DNA of 35,219 bases. Source: a candidate division TA06 bacterium (GTDB lineage: Bacteria > Hydrothermota > DG-26 > E44-bin18 > JADFOU01). The stretch is taken from assembly GCA_022562655.1 (NCBI GenBank), contig JADFOU010000001.1, positions 392 through 35,610 on the forward strand, in the 5' to 3' direction. Below the pieces are notes generated by a model. It was not told the DNA's origin. It did no database searches and worked only from the letters and a program-made list of their open reading frames with translations. The position numbers were made by a program, and so were the translations under genes. This document shows positions 15,470-23,309 of the stretch, in pieces (positions within the stretch are counted from its first letter, which is position 1; each line of letters opens with the position of its first letter).

Positions 15470-16177
15470 TTACAAAGCGACTTCTGCCTCAATGGCCGTT
15501 AGTAGTGAATGATGAATGTACTCCTCAGTGAACAAGGGGTGAATACTAAAGACCTCCTCAAAGCCTTTGACAATTCGCTCTTTTACTTCTTCCAATTCAA
15601 GAGATCTCCCCAGGAGTTTTTCAAGAGAGGTCACCCCTTTATCGTTGATTCCACATGGACAGATGAGGTTGAAGTAGGAGAGATCGGTATTCACATTCAT
15701 GGCAAATCCGTGAAAGGTGATCCAGTGCTTTACCGCCACGCCGATTGCTGCAATCTTCTCCCCATTCACCCAGACCCCAGTGTATCCTTCCACCCGCTCT
15801 CCTTTTAGAGAATAAGACTCAAGAGTTTGTATAAGAACTTCTTCCAAGTTTCTCAAAAACCGATGGAGGTCTTTCCCGTGGCGATTGAGGTCGAAGATGG
15901 GATAACCCACGATCTGACCCGGCCCATGATAGGTGACATCTCCTCCCCGTTCAATCTCGTAGAGTAAAACCCCTTTCTCGCGAAGGGTTTGAGAATCAAC
16001 CAGAATATTCTTTCCATCTCCCCCTCGACCTACCGTGATTACAGGAGGATGTTCAACAAAGAGAAGAAGGTCTTCCTCTCTTCCATTCCGCTTCTCTTCT
16101 ACCCGTTTGTGCTGCAGGTCAAGGGCGGCATTATAGTCCATTCGACCCAAATCCAGAATTGAACAAGGAGTTTTCAT
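15470..16177 (-). CDS. lipB: Octanoyl-[acyl-carrier-protein]:protein octanoyltransferase LipB
   Basis: About 235 residues from the ATG at 16177, which has GAGG nine bases upstream; an ATG at 16192 overlaps the end of lpd and would add five residues. LipB moves octanoate from ACP to the lipoyl lysine of E2 or GcvH, the first step of lipoate assembly. Motifs: VTVGRGGDGKN, GGDVTYHGPGQIVGYPI, the lysine in GVAVKHWITFHGFAMNV and the catalytic Cys in ICPCGI. It directly follows E3 of the dehydrogenase complex it serves. The sulfur-inserting partner LipA is absent apart from the possible N-terminal remnant at 1596-1769. Confidence 0.95.
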   Translation of the reverse strand: MKTPCSILDLGRMDYNAALDLQHKRVEEKRNGREEDLLLFVEHPPVITVGRGGDGKNILVDSQTLREKGVLLYEIERGGDVTYHGPGQIVGYPIFDLNRHGKDLHRFLRNLEEVLIQTLESYSLKGERVEGYTGVWVNGEKIAAIGVAVKHWITFHGFAMNVNTDLSYFNLICPCGINDKGVTSLEKLLGRSLELEEVKERIVKGFEEVFSIHPLFTEEYIHHSLLTAIEAEVAL

Positions 16178-16188
16178 GGACCCATTCC

Positions 16189-17613
16189 TCATCTTTTATT
16201 CACAACATGAATCGCCTGGAGATTCACATTCAGGGCGGCTTCCATCACGGATTCGGAAAAGGTGGGGTGGACATGGATCGTAGAGGCCAAATCCTCAGCT
16301 GTGGCCTCCATTTCCATCGCCACCGCCGCCTCTGCAATCAATTCGGAGGCATGATGTCCTAAGATATGAACCCCTAATAGTTCATCCGTCTCGCGATCGG
16401 CGATGATCTTAACGAGACCCTCTGTCTCATCAACACTCCGGGCTCGTCCGCTCGCACGGAAGGGAAACCTTCCTACTTTCACCTCATGTCCTGCAGCTCT
16501 TGCCTCCTCTTCTGTTACCCCCACCCCCGCTAGTTCCGGATCGATGAAGACACAGTAAGGGACAACCCGCCAGGACATCGTTGCCGCTTTTCCTGCAAGG
16601 GCTTCTGCCAGAATGGTCCCCTCCCGGGAGGCCTTGTGGGCCAACTGTTGATTCCCCGCAACATCTCCAATGGCATAGATCCCCGGAATCCCTGTCTCCA
16701 ATTTCTCATTTACTTTAAAGTTCTCCTGACGATCCTTTTGAATTGAAAGGTTCTCCAACCCTAAATTATGGCTCAAAGGTCTCCTACCCACAGAGACCAA
16801 TACTTTGTCAAAGACCATCCGCCTCTCTTCCGTTTTTCCCTCTGCACCTGTAACCACAAGTTCAACCATTCCCTCCGGGGTGACATCCCCCTTTTCCACT
16901 TTCACCTTAAGGAGGATCTCCATCCCCTGATTTTTCATAATCCTCAATGCCTGGGTAGAGAGTTCCCGCTCCATGCCGGGCAGGATGGTGTCCTGCATCT
17001 CGATCACTGTGACCTTACTTCCCAGACGATGTAATATCGTTGCAATCTCCAGACCTACATAACCGCCGCCGATCACGCCAAAAGTCTTGGGAATCTCCCT
17101 AAGCTCCAGGGCATCCCTACTGTCAATTACCTCTTTGTGATTAAATGGAATCATCGGAAGTTGGACGGGTACAGAACCTGTAGCAATGATGATGGATTTT
17201 GCTTGAATCAATTGTGTCCCTCCACCATTGATCACCACCACTTCTCCAGGTTTGGGGATCTCACCTTCTCCCTCCACAAGCTCCACATGATTTCCCTTAA
17301 ACAGGGTATGGACTCCTCCCACGACTCCCTTCACCATCTCGTTCTTCCAGTCGATCATTTTCGAGGGATCCATAGAGACCTTCTCCGCCACAATCCCCCA
17401 CTGCTTTGCCTTCTCAATCTTGGAATAAAATTCTGTGATGGTGAGAAGGGCTTTGGAAGGGATACATCCATAGTTGAGACAAGTGCCTCCCAGGGCATCC
17501 CTTTCGACGACCAGGACAGACTTCCCCAACTGTCCTGCCCGGATGGCGGCAACATACCCTCCAGGCCCGCCACCGATTACCACAATGTCCTTTACGTTAT
17601 TCCCCTCAACCAT
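16189..17613 (-). CDS. lpdA: Dihydrolipoyl dehydrogenase (E3)
   Basis: A 474-residue flavoprotein disulfide reductase that reoxidises dihydrolipoyl-E2 and makes NADH. The N-terminal FAD motif is VVIGGGPGGY (11-20), the redox disulfide Cys45-Cys50 is in GGTCLNYGCIPSK, the NAD motif is GVIGGGYVGLE, and the C-terminal active-site His-Glu dyad is in VHPTFSE. Length is typical. The start has no clear Shine-Dalgarno and lies right after an octamer array. It sits between E2 (85 bases upstream) and lipB (overlapping or 11 bases downstream), so it belongs to the 2-oxoacid dehydrogenase operon. Confidence 0.96.
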   Translation of the reverse strand: MVEGNNVKDIVVIGGGPGGYVAAIRAGQLGKSVLVVERDALGGTCLNYGCIPSKALLTITEFYSKIEKAKQWGIVAEKVSMDPSKMIDWKNEMVKGVVGGVHTLFKGNHVELVEGEGEIPKPGEVVVINGGGTQLIQAKSIIIATGSVPVQLPMIPFNHKEVIDSRDALELREIPKTFGVIGGGYVGLEIATILHRLGSKVTVIEMQDTILPGMERELSTQALRIMKNQGMEILLKVKVEKGDVTPEGMVELVVTGAEGKTEERRMVFDKVLVSVGRRPLSHNLGLENLSIQKDRQENFKVNEKLETGIPGIYAIGDVAGNQQLAHKASREGTILAEALAGKAATMSWRVVPYCVFIDPELAGVGVTEEEARAAGHEVKVGRFPFRASGRARSVDETEGLVKIIADRETDELLGVHILGHHASELIAEAAVAMEMEATAEDLASTIHVHPTFSESVMEAALNVNLQAIHVVNKR

Positions 17614-17618
17614 ATTTT

Positions 17619-17697
17619 GGTTATCGGTAATTGGTTAAATGGTAATCTGTTAAATCACACTATTTAACCATTCAAGCATTTAACTATTTAACCAAAT
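17619..17697. repeat. Octamer array with inversion, E2-E3 gap
   Basis: Units GGTAATT / GGTTAAAT / GGTAATCT on the left and ATTTAACC / ATTCAAGC / ATTTAACT / ATTTAACC on the right, with CACACT-like sequence at the turn. The halves are complementary and could form a stem of about 25 bases. Confidence 0.75.
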
Positions 17698-17698
17698 A

Positions 17699-18958
17699 TT
17701 ACTCATTCAGAATCCAGAGGATTGGATCTTCCAAGTATTCCACCAGGCGGTGAAGGAACTGAGATGCAACGCCTCCATCTACCACGCGATGATCCCAGGT
17801 ACCGGAAAGGCTTGTCATCCAAGAAATGACAATGTTTCCATTCCGAACAACAGGTCTCTCCATAATCCGGTTGACACCTAATATCCCCACCTGAGGCTGA
17901 TTGATGATGGGGGTTGCCGCAATCGTTCCATACATCCCAGCATTGGTGATGGTAAAGGTCCCACCTTGCACCTCATCCAGAGTGAGTTTGTTCGTTCGGG
18001 CTCTCTCCCCCAAATCCTTCAACTCCCGTGTTATCTCCAGGAGGTTTTTCTGGTCGGCATTTTTTAAAACGGGGACAATGAGTCCTTCCTCTCTATGAAC
18101 TGCAATTCCAATATTGTAGTATTTTTTGAGATGGAGTTTGTCCCCATTCAGTGAGGAGTTAAGAAGAGGGAAATCCTTCAGGGCGAGAATCAGTGCCTTA
18201 ACAATGAAGGGGGTATAGGTAAGGTGGACCCCGAATTTCTCCTCAATGTTCTTTTGATTCCTTTTGACAAATTGGACAATGCCAGTCATGTCCGCCTCAT
18301 CGATTGTAGTGTAATGGGCGGAAGTCTGTTGGGAACGGATCATGTGATCGGCGATGGCTTTCCGAACAGTCGTGAAGGGTATGACCTCCTCCTCTCCGAG
18401 GGGAGTTGTGACTCTCTCCCCAACGAGAGGGGTAGGGGCGCCAACGGGTGTAGGTGTGGGTGCCCCTTTCCGACTCTCAATAAACTTGAGAATATCCTCC
18501 TTCGACACCCGTCCACCCCCTCCCGTTCCCTGAATCTCATCTATATTGATGTTATACTCCCTTGCCAGCCTCCGAACGGCTGGAGAAGATCTCTTTTTGG
18601 GTGCTTCTGAGACGACTGAAGGCCCCACTGTAGTCTTGGACTCCACAATCGGGACTGTAGGCCTCTCCTCTTTGACCTCGGAAGCAGGAACAGAAGCTTT
18701 GGATATAATTTCCGCAGCCCCCTCTCCATTCAGGACTCCAATCTGGGTTCCGATAGGCACAACAGCTCCCTCCTCCTGAAGGATTTTCACGAGAATTCCT
18801 TCTTCCGGTGACGGGAGTTCCACATTGATCTTATCGGTCATAATCTCGACAACGGGCTCGTCCTTTCCAACCTTTTCCCCCTCCTTCTTCAGCCATTTGA
18901 CGATCGTCCCTTCGACAATACTCTCTCCCAAAGGCGGAACCACAATTGATACAGCCAT
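17699..18958 (-). CDS. 2-oxoacid dehydrogenase E2 (dihydrolipoyl acyltransferase)
   Basis: A 419-residue protein with one lipoyl domain (1-80; Lys43 in the EIMTDKINVELPS hairpin is the lipoylation site), a Pro/Thr/Val linker, the E1/E3-binding domain (SPAVRRLAREYNINIDEIQG, about 120-155), a second linker and the catalytic domain ending with WDHRVVDGGVASQFL (His and Asp of the acyltransferase active site). A strong AAGGAGGATCTGAG ribosome site precedes 18958. With E1 alpha and beta upstream and E3 downstream it forms the complex core. Sequence alone does not separate pyruvate, branched-chain or acetoin specificity; the single lipoyl domain with heterodimeric E1 fits any of them. Confidence 0.95.
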   Translation of the reverse strand: MAVSIVVPPLGESIVEGTIVKWLKKEGEKVGKDEPVVEIMTDKINVELPSPEEGILVKILQEEGAVVPIGTQIGVLNGEGAAEIISKASVPASEVKEERPTVPIVESKTTVGPSVVSEAPKKRSSPAVRRLAREYNINIDEIQGTGGGGRVSKEDILKFIESRKGAPTPTPVGAPTPLVGERVTTPLGEEEVIPFTTVRKAIADHMIRSQQTSAHYTTIDEADMTGIVQFVKRNQKNIEEKFGVHLTYTPFIVKALILALKDFPLLNSSLNGDKLHLKKYYNIGIAVHREEGLIVPVLKNADQKNLLEITRELKDLGERARTNKLTLDEVQGGTFTITNAGMYGTIAATPIINQPQVGILGVNRIMERPVVRNGNIVISWMTSLSGTWDHRVVDGGVASQFLHRLVEYLEDPILWILNE

Positions 18959-19214
18959 CTCTCAGATCCTCCTTGAAGTTTCTAAATATTATAAAGTTAT
19001 TCTACAAATATCGTTTGTTAGTTGCGTCAATCAATTGAAAAATAAAAATGAAAAGAGAAAAAATTAAAGATTCGATTCAAAATTAAAACTTAAAACTTCA
19101 ATGCCAAGGTATTTCGTATCGTTCAATACATTACTTTTTTAGAATCATCCACTGAGCTCTTTGAACTTTGTCCGCCTTAGGCGGATTGCCCTTTTCTTTT
19201 TTCTTTTTCAATTT
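18959..19214. other. 256-base AT-rich gap between E1 beta and E2
   Basis: The largest gap in the window. It holds heptamer-like AAAATTA / AAACTTA / AAACTTC units (about 19060-19101) and the palindrome TCCGCCTTAGGCGGA (19171-19185). The strong ribosome site of E2 is at its left edge. No credible open frame and no RNA structure of a known riboswitch class was recognised. Confidence 0.55.
19171..19185. repeat. Short palindrome TCCGCCTTAGGCGGA
   Basis: A perfect 15-base palindrome, followed by TTGC. It is the same element as at 13607-13623 and, decayed, at 31387-31403. Confidence 0.7.
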
Positions 19215-20198
19215 TCAGTATTCCACCGTTTTTCGAATGACTTTAGCAATTTTCTCAGCATTCGGCATATGGAACTTCTCCATGGGAATCGAAAAAGGAA
19301 TGGGGGGGACATCGGGAGCACACACTCGATGGATCGGGGCATCCAAATAGTCGAAAGCCTCTTCAGCAAGAATGGCGGCCAGTTCTCCCCCAAATCCTCC
19401 AGTCCGATTCTCCTCGTGGGCGATGACCACCCTCCCCGTCTTCTTCAGGGAATTGATCAGCGTCTCCTTGTCAATGGGTACCAGGGTCCGGAAGTCTATC
19501 ACCTCTACACTGACCCCCTCCTTCTCCATCATTTCTGAAGCTTCTAAAGCTGAACGGACCATATTCCCCCAGACAACAAGAGTCACATCCTCCCCCTCTC
19601 TTCGAATGGCTGCAGGTCCTATGGGGACGATGTAGTCATTCTCCGGAATATCATCCTTGACACTTCGATAGAGGGCTTTGTGTTCGAAGAGGATGACGGG
19701 GTCTTCCTGCCGAAGAGCCGCTTTGAGAAGTCCCTTAGCGTCGTAGGCTGTAGAAGGGTAGACCACCTTCAGACCGGGGGTATGGCAGAACCAAGCGGTA
19801 TTCTCCTGGGAGTGATAGAGACCTGCTTGGACTCCCCCTCCACTATTGGTTCGGATCAGAACAGGGCAGGACCATCCTCCACCGGAACGGTACCGCATCT
19901 TCGCCATGTGCTGAGTAATTTGATCCATTGCCAAGGAGATAAAGTCTGCGAACTGAATCATGGCGATGGGACGCATCCCCATCATCGCTGAGCCCACGCC
20001 AAGACCCGCGATAAGATTCTCAGAGATGGGAGTATCAATCACCCGATCACTCCCAAACTCATGAAAGAGACCCCGGGTCTCCCCCCAGACCCCTCCATGA
20101 ACCCCCACATCCTCACCGAAGAGGAAGATGCTCTCATCCCTCCGCATCTCCTCCGCCGTCCCATCCACAATCGCTTGGATAAAAGTCGTTACAGCCAT
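19215..20198 (-). CDS. 2-oxoacid dehydrogenase E1 beta subunit
   Basis: A 327-residue protein of normal length with the E1 beta signatures: FGEDVGVHGGVWGETRGL, DTPISENLIAGLGVG, IQFADFISLAMDQI, GGGVQAGLYHSQ (active-site His of the HSQ motif) and the C-terminal VVIAHEENRTGGFGGELAA. It pairs with E1 alpha to decarboxylate a 2-oxoacid on ThDP and reductively acylate E2. It lies 29 bases after E1 alpha. A palindromic repeat (20202-20228) fills that space, and no Shine-Dalgarno is visible. Confidence 0.95.
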   Translation of the reverse strand: MAVTTFIQAIVDGTAEEMRRDESIFLFGEDVGVHGGVWGETRGLFHEFGSDRVIDTPISENLIAGLGVGSAMMGMRPIAMIQFADFISLAMDQITQHMAKMRYRSGGGWSCPVLIRTNSGGGVQAGLYHSQENTAWFCHTPGLKVVYPSTAYDAKGLLKAALRQEDPVILFEHKALYRSVKDDIPENDYIVPIGPAAIRREGEDVTLVVWGNMVRSALEASEMMEKEGVSVEVIDFRTLVPIDKETLINSLKKTGRVVIAHEENRTGGFGGELAAILAEEAFDYLDAPIHRVCAPDVPPIPFSIPMEKFHMPNAEKIAKVIRKTVEY

Positions 20199-20201
20199 AT
20201 T

Positions 20202-20228
20202 GTGCTACCCGATTCGGGTACTCCTTTT
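20202..20228. repeat. Dispersed palindromic repeat, copy 2
   Basis: GTGC-n-ACCCGATTCGGGT-n-CTCCTTTT occupies the whole E1 alpha / E1 beta junction. It matches 10700-10726 at 25 of 27 positions. Confidence 0.7.
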
Positions 20229-21256
20229 TATGTCCGTATGGGTTCAGGCTTCACCTTCTCCGCCTTCGGCCGCTCATAAATCATCGTCTGATTGCCCGCA
20301 TAGACATCCGTTAGAGCCTCCTCCGGAGCAGGGAGAGGGCTCTCTTCGGCAAATTTGATCGCCGCCTCAATCTCTTCCTCAACCTCCTTCTCAATCTCTG
20401 CTTTAATCTTATCATCCAAAACCCCATTCTTACGGAGAAAAGCCTCAAATCGTGGGAGGGGGTCCTTCTTCTTCCACTCCTCCACCTCTTCCTTCATCCG
20501 GTAATTAGCGGGATCCACTTCCGAATGACCATACCACCGATAGGTTTTCATCTCGATGAGGGTGGGACCTTCACCTTTTCTGGCACGCTCAATCGCCTTT
20601 TTCGACTCTTCGTAAACCGCCACCACATCATTTCCGTCAATGCTGATCCCGGGAAATCCATAGGCTTTTGCCCGGTCCGAATAGTCAATGATGGCGGATG
20701 TGAATTTGTAATGGACTGACTCCGCCCAGAGGTTATTTTGACAGACAAATACGATGGGTAGTTTATGAACCCCTGCGAAGTTGCAGGCTTCATGCCAGCT
20801 TCCCTGGGAGGTGCCCCCTTCCCCAGTGAAGGCGAGGACGACACGGGGTTCTTTTCGGATCTTGAAGGCTAAGGCACATCCTGTTCCGATTACCGTTTGG
20901 GCCGCAACAGTGCTGGCAGGAGTGATGATATTCAGTTCGGGATAACCAAAGTGACACGGATGGGATTTTCCTTTATCGGGGCTCGTCTTTCGGGCGTAGA
21001 TTTGTGCGGCAATATATTTCGTGGGCATCCCCTTTCCAAAACAGGCACCAATCTCCCGATGCTGGGGACCGACGACATCCTCTTTCCTCGCAAGAAAGGT
21101 AGGCACAACCGTCGTCGCCTCCTGTCCGACGCACGAAAAAAAGGTCCCTGCATATCTTGCCTGGCGGAAGAGGGTCCGCATCTTCTCATCAAAGTTCCTG
21201 CAGAGGAGAAGTCTGTAAAAAAGTCTCCTTTGATCTTCTTTATTGAGATCCATCAT
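20228..21256 (-). CDS. 2-oxoacid dehydrogenase E1 alpha subunit
   Basis: A 342-residue protein from the ATG at 21256, preceded by AAGGTG; the longer frame to 21343 runs through a 20-base palindrome and is unlikely to be coding. ThDP binding: GEGGTSQGSWHEACN down to CQNNLWA (the family's GDG-N30 motif, with Glu in place of the Asp). Other segments: FFSCVGQEATTV, PQHREIGACFGKG, KGKSHPCHFGYPELNI and the phosphorylation-loop-like TYRWYGHSEVDPANYR. Together with E1 beta it decarboxylates a 2-oxoacid; pyruvate is the default guess. It is the first gene of the complex, after the O-methyltransferase gene. Confidence 0.94.
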   Translation of the reverse strand: MMDLNKEDQRRLFYRLLLCRNFDEKMRTLFRQARYAGTFFSCVGQEATTVVPTFLARKEDVVGPQHREIGACFGKGMPTKYIAAQIYARKTSPDKGKSHPCHFGYPELNIITPASTVAAQTVIGTGCALAFKIRKEPRVVLAFTGEGGTSQGSWHEACNFAGVHKLPIVFVCQNNLWAESVHYKFTSAIIDYSDRAKAYGFPGISIDGNDVVAVYEESKKAIERARKGEGPTLIEMKTYRWYGHSEVDPANYRMKEEVEEWKKKDPLPRFEAFLRKNGVLDDKIKAEIEKEVEEEIEAAIKFAEESPLPAPEEALTDVYAGNQTMIYERPKAEKVKPEPIRT

Positions 21257-21314
21257 GTCTTCACCTTTTTGCTTTGCATTCAGCATATTAAATCTGATTA
21301 AATCTGCTAAATCC

Positions 21315-21334
21315 CTGCCTGCCGGCAGGCAGGC
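21315..21334. repeat. Perfect 20-base palindrome CCTGCCTGCCGGCAGGCAGG
   Basis: It lies between the O-methyltransferase stop and the E1 alpha start, next to TTAAATC-type short repeats (21286-21313). It could be a hairpin terminator for the upstream gene block, but no U run follows. Confidence 0.75.
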
Positions 21335-21339
21335 GCTGA

Positions 21340-21990
21340 TCAAATTTTAATACTCACAGAAATTCCATCCCTTATAGGAAGAATGGTAGTGAACAATTCC
21401 TCGGATCCATAGATTAATTGAGTAAAATCTTGAATTCCTTTTGTCGCCTCATCCGGATCTTTGGAAAGGACTTCCCCATGCCACAAGAGGTTGTCGCTGA
21501 TGAGGAGTCCTCCCTTGCGAAGTTTTGGAACCGCCTTTCGGAAGACTTCCGGATACTGCTCTTTATCCACATCATTGAAGATGATGTCAAAAGGACCTTC
21601 TTCCTCTTCGATCGCCTCGAGGGCATCTCCATTCCGGAAATCGACCCGATCTTCCATTCCCCCTTTTTTGAAGAATTCTCTTGCCAGACAAACATTTTCT
21701 TCACTTCCCTCGACGCAGAAGATCTTTCCACCGTCTTGCCCGGACCGGGAATCCCCGAGACCCTTGGCAAGCCAATAGGCAGAGTAACCAAAGCCCGAGC
21801 CTAATTCGAAAATCTTTCTTGCTTGTGACAACATCACCAACTGGTAGAGGATTCGCCCTACAAGAGGACCCACAATAGGAAAATTCCTCTCCTCAGCCAG
21901 AGACTCCATCTCTTTCAGGACTGGGTCTCTCTCTGGAGTCACTTTGAAGAGGTAATCGACTATTTCAGGATCGATGATCTTCTTTCTCAA
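21340..21990 (-). CDS. O-methyltransferase, class I SAM-dependent (CCoAOMT/COMT-like)
   Basis: 216 residues starting with TTG at 21990, which has GGAG eight bases upstream and overlaps the TGA of the peroxiredoxin (TTGA). The SAM site is KIFELGSGFGYSAYWLAKGL (motif I), followed by FCVEGSEENVCLA with the acidic ribose-binding residue, and DIIFNDVDKEQYPE plus LLISDNLLWHGEV, which supply the metal-binding Asp/Asn set of the cation-dependent O-methyltransferase family (Methyltransf_3). The substrate is unknown. Overlap with the peroxiredoxin implies translational coupling. Confidence 0.88.
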   Translation of the reverse strand: MRKKIIDPEIVDYLFKVTPERDPVLKEMESLAEERNFPIVGPLVGRILYQLVMLSQARKIFELGSGFGYSAYWLAKGLGDSRSGQDGGKIFCVEGSEENVCLAREFFKKGGMEDRVDFRNGDALEAIEEEEGPFDIIFNDVDKEQYPEVFRKAVPKLRKGGLLISDNLLWHGEVLSKDPDEATKGIQDFTQLIYGSEELFTTILPIRDGISVSIKI

Positions 21991-22421
21991 CGAATCTTCT
22001 CCAAAACTTCATCGATGTGCCCTTTTACCTTGACTTGAGGAAAGGCATGGGCGATTTTCCCTTCCCGATCAATGATAAAAGTGGAACGTTTGGATGTTCG
22101 AAAGAGACTTAAAACACCATAAGTTTTTGAAATTTTTCGATCTTTATCAGAGAGAAGAAGAAATTTCAGGTCGTATTTCTCCGTGAAGGTCTTGTGAGAC
22201 TTGGGACCATCCACACTCACCCCAATGATCTGAGAATTCAACGCATCGAATTCCTTCAGGTGCTCATTGAACCCACAGGCCTCCTTTGTGCACCCTGGGG
22301 TGTTGTCCTTGGGGTAAAAATAGAGTACGACACTCTTTCCTCGAAAATCGGAAAGGCGGATTTTCTTCCCATCAAAGGTCTCCCCTTCAAAATCAGGCGC
22401 TTTCTCTCCCACAGTATTCAT
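21987..22421 (-). CDS. bcp: Peroxiredoxin, BCP type
   Basis: 144 residues, complete. VLYFYPKDNTPGCTKEACGF carries the peroxidatic Cys44 and resolving Cys49, with FIIDREGKIAH in the C-terminal half. It reduces peroxides with thioredoxin. It is the second BCP-type enzyme here, paralogous to the C-terminal part of the M28 fusion (11316-11768). The start lies right after AATTTTGAATTTT-type repeats (22423-22461), with no clear Shine-Dalgarno. Confidence 0.94.
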   Translation of the reverse strand: MNTVGEKAPDFEGETFDGKKIRLSDFRGKSVVLYFYPKDNTPGCTKEACGFNEHLKEFDALNSQIIGVSVDGPKSHKTFTEKYDLKFLLLSDKDRKISKTYGVLSLFRTSKRSTFIIDREGKIAHAFPQVKVKGHIDEVLEKIR

Positions 22422-22422
22422 T

Positions 22423-22461
22423 GCTAATTTTGAATTTTAAAATGATCGATTTAAAATGAAT
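22423..22461. repeat. AT-rich heptamer units upstream of the peroxiredoxin
   Basis: Seven-base units GCTAATT, TTGAATT, TTAAAAT, GATCGAT, TTAAAAT fill the gap and run into the stop of the metallo-hydrolase gene. Confidence 0.5.
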
Positions 22462-23293
22462 CCGTTATCTTCACCACAGCCATCCTTCCATCTTTCTTCT
22501 GCAAGTGACCCAAGGGGGTATTCACATCATGCTCAAAGATCAAAAGCCAGTTTTCCTCCAGGGCTTGTGGGAGGATTTTCTTCTTCGTCTCTAAAGTGTC
22601 CATGGGCTTCAGGTCATACGCCATAATATAAGGATAAGGAACATGAGAAGTCATGGGGACTAAATCTCCTAAGAAGAGGGCATTCTTTCCCTCAGACTCA
22701 ATGAAGACACACTGGTGGTGGCCGGTATGTCCAGGGGTTCGGATAACGGAGATCCCCTCCATAATCTCCTCATCCCCATCCAAGAATTCGAACTGCCCTC
22801 TTTCCTCGATCGGAACAAAATTTCTCGAAAAATAACTCGCCTTCGTCCTGTCATTCGGATGGGTCGCTTCTTCAAACTCACCCCTCTGGACAAAATATTT
22901 CGCCTTCGGAAAGGTAGAAACAACTTTTCCATCAAGAATATGTGTATTCCCTCCACAATGGTCAAAGTGGAAATGGGTATTGATCACAAGGTCAATATCC
23001 TTTGGCTCGAGACCCAATTCCTTGAGATGGGCTACCAGCCCTGGATTCCTCTCCACGCCGTAGATGTCGCAGAACTTCTCCACCTCTTTCCCACCGATCC
23101 CCGTATCCATCAGGATGTTCTTACCATAGGCACGAACGAGAAGACAGTTCAGACCCATTAAAATACGGTTCCGCTCATCGGGTGGATTGGTCTTCTCCCA
23201 GAGGACCTTTGGCACCACCCCAAACATCGCGCCCCCATCCAGCCGCTGGACCCCATCCGAGACGATATGAATCTCAAACTCCCCGAATTTCAT
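22451..23293 (-). CDS. MBL-fold metallo-hydrolase
   Basis: 280 residues of the metallo-beta-lactamase fold. NTHFHFDHCGG gives the HxHxDH zinc motif (His107, His109, Asp111, His112). The later ligands are in RTPGHTGHHQ, LFLGDLVPM and the terminal FEHDV. The overall pattern (long N-terminal strand block, LMDTGIGGKEV, lactonase-like PGHTGHH) is that of AHL-lactonase/AttM-like hydrolases and many uncharacterised relatives, so a lactonase or thioester substrate is only a possibility. It starts 16 bases after rtcB ends. Only a weak TGGA lies before the ATG. Confidence 0.9.
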   Translation of the reverse strand: MKFGEFEIHIVSDGVQRLDGGAMFGVVPKVLWEKTNPPDERNRILMGLNCLLVRAYGKNILMDTGIGGKEVEKFCDIYGVERNPGLVAHLKELGLEPKDIDLVINTHFHFDHCGGNTHILDGKVVSTFPKAKYFVQRGEFEEATHPNDRTKASYFSRNFVPIEERGQFEFLDGDEEIMEGISVIRTPGHTGHHQCVFIESEGKNALFLGDLVPMTSHVPYPYIMAYDLKPMDTLETKKKILPQALEENWLLIFEHDVNTPLGHLQKKDGRMAVVKITDSF

Positions 23294-23309
23294 GGTTCCA
23301 TCAATAGTT